Assembly: GCF_050947875.1 (NCBI RefSeq)
Contig: NC_134568.1
Span: 258,551,115-258,615,114, forward strand
Reading direction: 5' to 3'
Length of the DNA: 64,000 nt
From: Dermacentor variabilis
Lineage: Eukaryota > Arthropoda > Arachnida > Ixodida > Ixodidae
A program made the position numbers and the translations under genes. Positions 59,914 through 64,000 of the stretch are shown in pieces; position 1 is the first letter of the stretch, and the number at the start of each line of letters is the position of its first letter. The notes beneath the pieces are model-generated. The model saw only the letters and a list, made by a program, of their open reading frames with translations, did not search any database and had not been told where the DNA came from.

Positions 59914-61027
59914 CTAAGCAGCTGTGCAGCCAGCAGCCGACGAAGACGGCTGACCTTGGCCTGGCGTGCCGTCTGCAGAGCCTTGCGTCCCCCTGATTCC
60001 GCCCTGGTCGAACGACCCCGTGCCCACAGACGAGTCTTCTTCGTCGTCCAGGACCGTGGGGTATAGCTGATTATCAAGCATTGTTAGGGCATTCGGCGTT
60101 TCACGCTCTTTGAATGCGCCAGCTGCCGTTAACTGAGCGGTGGGCACGGCGTTTTCTCTGTTGGCCCCTCGCACTGATGGTGGCAGAGGACCGGGGAACC
60201 GCTGGACGTTGGGATGCCGCGCAGCCGAGCGAGCCGATGCCGTGGCCGTGACAGTGGCCGACGGCCTAGGGAGCGGCATTCCCTGAGCGGCGCCCGAATG
60301 GCTGCCACGGGCAGCGCTGGTTACCCGTTGTTCTTTCCTTTGGGGCGGCAGCGGCGGCGGCGGATGTTGTTGGTGCTGGAACTCCGGTGTGCCTCGACCC
60401 TGGGCCACGGCCACGGAAGTGCTCGGATGCTGCTGCTCGCCCGCGGAAGTGCCATTCACGAGCTTTCTGGCAATCGCCTTGGTCCTGCGCGCCTGCCTCT
60501 TGTACCACTTGGCCTCACGTGGACTGTATACGTATCCCGGATACTTCTTCTTGTTGACGGCTTTGCGCTGGCGAGGCTCCCTGTCGGCGACGCTGAGAGA
60601 ACGCCACAGCTTGCCCGGGCGGCTGCTCACGCGCTGGTTGCTCTCGTTCGCGTTCTCAGCGGCCACCGATCGCCTCTTCTCGTGCGGGACCAGCATCGCG
60701 GCGTTTGGAGGTCGCGGAATGCGCGACCGCAGCTGGTAACTGTGCTGCACCTCGCTGCTCGACGATGCAACCCGCACGCCGGGTTCGGAGGCCACGGTAG
60801 GCGCCGCCGTCGCCGATTCTGCTGCCGGCTGCGACAGGAGGCGCGCAATGCTTCGCAGGCCCCTGCGGTTGGTCGTCTGCCGAAGCGAAGCCGTCGGCGA
60901 CGTCCGACTTTTACCGGGGTCGTCGTCGGCAGAGGCCAGGTTGTCCAAAGTTGGAGCCGTCCGAGGATCCGTCCGGGCCGAACGACGAGCTTCTTCTTCT
61001 TCTGCTTCTTCTTCTGGTTCTTTTTAG
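59914..61027 (-). CDS. block g ORF, copy 5: intact Ser/Pro/Arg-rich disordered protein
   Basis: 344 codons from the TTG at 60,948, plus about 26 upstream codons after a TAA (KEPEEEAEEEEARRSARTDP). All segments of copy 2 are present and in frame to SSSAAGCTAA-TAG. Differences from copy 2 are substitutions such as SQPAAESATAAPTVASEPG instead of GSSAESATAVPDVASDPG, with equal length. A plus-strand frame of 286 codons also crosses the locus. I regard that as a shadow because its sequence is Leu/Arg-rich and its ends differ between copies. Confidence 0.5.
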
Positions 61028-61371
61028 CTCGTGACCCGTGCCCTCTCGTGGCTCGCGAAGACACGAGTGGATAAAGCTAATGAATTGAAATTCCACTTAA
61101 AAATTTGAGAAGACATAAATTCACGGGCTTTCATTATGACGACGGAAATAGTTATGGCATATTTGGTAGGAATTTAAATGTGCCTGAATCGGACGTTTAA
61201 TAGAGTGCTTTACAATTTCCTCAGTTGAAGTGTTTGTCACTAAATATATGACTTGCTGAGTTGATTAATTAATCTGGACTAATCAGACATGTGCGAAATG
61301 TACAAGAAATTGTGCGATGTACCCCCATAAAAGGGCCGAGAACATGGTATAGTGCGGAGATTATTGGAGGA

Positions 61372-61372
61372 A

Positions 61373-61416
<44 letters not shown>

Positions 61417-61424
61417 GAAGAAGA
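61372..61424 (+). repeat. (TAA)n (block h, U5)
   Basis: About 15 TAA copies followed by GAAGAAGAA; no LINE inserted. Confidence 0.97.
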
Positions 61425-61880
61425 ACGACCACCATCCTATTTTTGTAGCCAAGCTGTCTATAGCCAGGATGCTGGTATTTGTGCGTGGCGTAACGTTGAC
61501 ATCAAACCGTCGTCATCAATGGCTCATACCTCCAAATGCATTGGCTCATACCCCCGTAAGGCGGAGGCCACAAGCACGCAGCAAAGGCAAGCTTTGGAAA
61601 CACGCATACAACATACAGAACCGCATACTTTTCTATAAAGAACAACCTTGACGCAAACATCCGAACCCCACAAGTGATGATAAGGCGTTCCTCCGCCTGC
61701 GTGCAATGCGAAGAACGTAGTGTTTCCCGCATAGTCTTCCTGGTAAAGATTACCGTGTCGCAATCTGCCGCGGCGATAGCAGCTTGACTCTAGCATACGA
61801 CGCAGGGAGTGACGCAACTACACTTTTATACGCAAAAGAAGAACCCGCCTGGCAAGTGATTCGTGTTCTGACAGTGCTAT

Positions 61881-62195
61881 GGGAAGGCCACCTACACTTG
61901 GTACTCCCGAAGAGCAGCGTGCATGACATGAAAACTGTTTACAGCGCAAACACATGCAACCACAAAGTATAAGCGACAGGACAGCGCTTGTGTCCTGTCC
62001 CGTATACTTTGTGGTTGCATGTGTTTGCGCTGTAAACAGTTTTCATGTCAAGTATGCACCAACTCGCCCAGAAAGAAGTTTTAATGAAGCAGCGTGCATG
62101 CCAGGCGCGGCGAATTTCTCTCCTCCCTGGACCACTGTTTGTAGGTGCACACGAAGTAACGGCGCAAGCCAAGTCGCAGGCCTTCGAAACGTCAT
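61881..62195 (+). pseudogene. block l ORF (U5 copy) split by an insertion
   Basis: MGRPPTLGTPEEQRA is readable up to 61,924. It is then interrupted by the palindromic insertion and resumes after 62,099 with ARRISLLPGPLFVGAHEV-type coding. It demonstrates a recent insertion into an already decayed ORF. Confidence 0.5.
61925..62087. mobile_element. palindromic foldback insertion with 12-bp TSD
   Basis: The direct repeat AGCAGCGTGCAT lies at 61,913-61,924 and 62,088-62,099. The U2 copy has a single uninterrupted AGCAGCGTGCAT. Inside, 47-bp arms at 61,925-61,971 and 62,003-62,049 are perfect inverses, separated by 31 bp that itself forms AGGACA-loop-TGTCCT. The right end carries AAGTATGCACCAACTCGCCC, the terminal motif of the PLE-like elements at 8,450 and 45,843. 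Confidence 0.85.
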
Positions 62196-63580
62196 AGGCT
62201 CATAATTAGGTAAAGTGCACGTTTATGATGCCACCTGAGTAATTTCCACCTAAGTCGCAATGGCTAATTGTCTAGCAGTCATTTACGCCGTCGCTGTCCG
62301 CCCACTATCACAGCGAGGATTGGAGACCATTTTTCTTTTATCTTGTCTGTCTTTTTTTTTAATCAAATGCGCCCATAATTTACGGGCAATTGGCGAATAG
62401 GCTGCTGTTACAGAGTGTTTAGTTAGCGTGAGGAGGCGTGCGGCCGCAGAATACAATGCTATTGTGAAGTGAGGAGGGTAAAAATGAAATATCAGAATCC
62501 TATGCAAACTATATTGATAATTTTTATATTAGATAAAGATGAATGCTGTTTAGCTAACTAAGTTGTTACCTTATATTGTTTGTGATCAGCACAACTTCTT
62601 TTTTTTGCATCGCGCATAACGAGGTAAATAGTCAAATTCGAGATGCATATACACGGCGTTCCAGTGAACAACTTCAAACATTCTTAAATGTTACCTGCGG
62701 CAAATAGCGCAATTCTAGTTCCTTAGGTGATGGACTCGAAGCGGCGGACACTACTTGCACACAAAATTGAAATGCATAATCAATTAATTAACATACATTT
62801 ACTATTCAACGTTTAACTAATGACATTATGGCCCACATAATTTACGCATTCTAACCGTGCAGTAACCGTGCAAGCCGAATCCAGAAGGAACTAATTCTCA
62901 GGATGACACCAGTTAAAAATATTAATTCTCGAACATTGCGGAGAAATGCATTGACTTTCCAGTTACTGTCTTAACAAAACGTTGATTTATTCCTTCTAGC
63001 ACAAAAGTTGCTGGAACGCCAATGCGTTTCTCGGCAAAAGTCTGGAATCAATATCTCGAAAGTGGTATCATCCTGAGAATTCGTTCCAAGTTGATCCGCC
63101 TTGCGAACTCCACAGCTTGAATTTGTAAATTACAATATGGGCCGTAAGGTAACTAGATAAAAGTTAATTAGTTATTAAGCGCTCCAAGAATCGCTATGTT
63201 AAAGGACTGGAGGTATACAGCCTTAGAAGTATAGTTTCATAATCTCTCACGAAATCAATACAAATTGTCGAACTCCCCCCCCCCCCCTCCTCTTTTCGAA
63301 TCAACTCTAGAGCTTCTCAAGATTGGCGACGCCTTCTGCTTATTCTCCTGATACTGTCCTGCCCAATATCTCACTAACAGAACAGCACTCTTATAACGCA
63401 TCGGTTTGTACATGTAATATCTGTGCTATCCTCTCAAAGATGTGCCATTTGCCGGCTGAGTTCTCTACGAAATTACGCAACGAAACAACAAATTTTACCT
63501 AGTTTCCTTACTACAACAAATATGCGTGCTAAAGTGCATTATTAATTATTAAAGCGACGTTTTCGATGCTTTCTTTCCAG

Positions 63581-63775
63581 GGGTTCCGAGCGTCTGCTCG
63601 GTCGGCTGCTTGCCAAGTTAGGTGGACCAGTTCTGGGGAATGCGCAATAGTGAACTGGTCTGACCCGGACATGCTGGATGAAAAGTGGGTCGGTTCCAGA
63701 GACAGTGTAATCCCCGACCGCGTGGATCACGTGGGTAATGTGGTGGGGGCATCCACATGTCGCTTATTTGCCTAG
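63581..63775 (+). CDS. block a candidate exon (U6 copy)
   Basis: The same acceptor as U3 and the same frame: GFRASARSAACQVRW, SSGECAIVNWSDPDMLDEKW, IPDRVDHVGNVVGAS, ending LFA-TAG because a Trp codon present in U3 (TGG) is TAG here. The frame is otherwise preserved. Function unknown. Confidence 0.35.
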   Translation, partial: GFRASARSAACQVRWTSSGECAIVNWSDPDMLDEKWVGSRDSVIPDRVDHVGNVVGASTCRLFA

Positions 63776-63799
63776 CAGGGACGTAATCTCTATGCTGTG

Positions 63800-64000
63800 A
63801 AAAGCGTTGCGTGGTGGTGGTAAACCTTATTGAAAGCGGGAAGGGGAAAGGGAGAGTGGCTGAGAAATCGGGCTCAAGTAAGGTCCTGGGCCTGCTTTGG
63901 CCATCTCCGCCCAGTCCACCAGTTCAAGCTGTCGGTCGACGTCCCCAGACGTGAGCCAGGCTATCTAGTCAGTCTCGCTACTGACCGGGGGTTGAGAAAC
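63800..64000 (-). mobile_element. I-group LINE 3' end (U6 copy), continues past window
   Basis: Minus-strand 3' terminus with AATAAG (mutated from AATAAAG in U3) and CCACCACCACGC, then the same 3' region as 42,665-42,880. It shares its junction with U3, so the insertion was copied with the unit. Confidence 0.75.

Larger units (their letters stand above)
58916..62510 (+). repeat. array unit U5 (blocks e-end to l)
   Basis: The counterpart of U2 at a constant offset of about 21.7 kb, with the same fused e/k junction. It differs by a shorter (TA)n, a shorter (TAA)n, a palindromic insertion in block l and the absence of the SINE composite. Confidence 0.75.
52660..63800 (+). repeat. right copy of the >11-kb block duplication
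   Basis: See 30,355-42,664. Collinearity continues into the U6 LINE up to the window end, so the true duplicated segment is longer than can be seen. Confidence 0.85.
62511..64000 (+). repeat. array unit U6 (block a, then LINE), cut by window end
   Basis: Matches U3 from about 41,386 with few differences through block a and into the I-group LINE insertion. The array continues beyond the window. Confidence 0.8.

Overview
The window reads as nuclear DNA of an arthropod, most likely a hard (ixodid) tick. Its coding traces are almost all eukaryotic transposable elements: RTE, I-group and Jockey/CR1-like LINEs, Penelope-like elements (PLEs), a Ty3/gypsy element and several tRNA-derived SINEs. The repeat families, including the terminal motif GGGCGAGTTGGTGCATA and the long (TAA)n, (TA)n, (AC)n and (CAAA)n tracts, match my recollection of ixodid genomes. 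No database was available, so species is not assigned. There are no bacterial operons, rRNA genes or CRISPR arrays.

Layout. 1-4,650: the 3' end of an I-group LINE, microsatellites, a tick-type repeat and a small PLE relic. 4,650-17,800: lower-GC DNA that looks intergenic or intronic. It holds one unidentified 147-codon minus-strand membrane-protein ORF (7,357-7,800), several decayed SINEs, and splice-like blocks on the minus strand (16,410 to 9,162) that could be exons of one small gene under a CpG-rich promoter at about 16.4 kb. 17,860-25,800: a nested transposon block with a MITE, two RTE LINEs in opposite orientation around an ACACCC-palindrome element, and a degenerate Ty3/gypsy element whose 3' LTR has an inverted partial copy of itself.

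27,575-64,000: a higher-order tandem array with about six full or partial copies of one ~8-kb unit. In plus-strand order the unit holds: (a) a block with a candidate exon; (b) a conserved block; (c-d) a plus-strand ORF with CxxC repeats and a decayed tail; (e-f) a spacer and a minus-strand INYAE ORF; (g) a long minus-strand ORF for a Ser/Pro/Arg/Gln-rich, probably disordered protein; (h) a (TAA)n microsatellite; (j-l) a relic of a GRP..TPEEQ ORF. A block of more than 11 kb (30,355-42,664) recurs about 22 kb downstream (52,660-63,800), including shared LINE insertions, so part of the array was duplicated as a block. Copies differ by later insertions (a SINE composite, a PLE, palindromic foldback DNA, LINEs) and by deletions.

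The most interesting candidate is the minus-strand ORF family in block g. It has five copies; two are fully open, and the length differences between copies over most of the ORF are multiples of three. I do not recognise the protein, its start is unresolved, and a transposon or pseudogene origin remains possible. Nothing here supports a complete, confidently functional gene of known identity.
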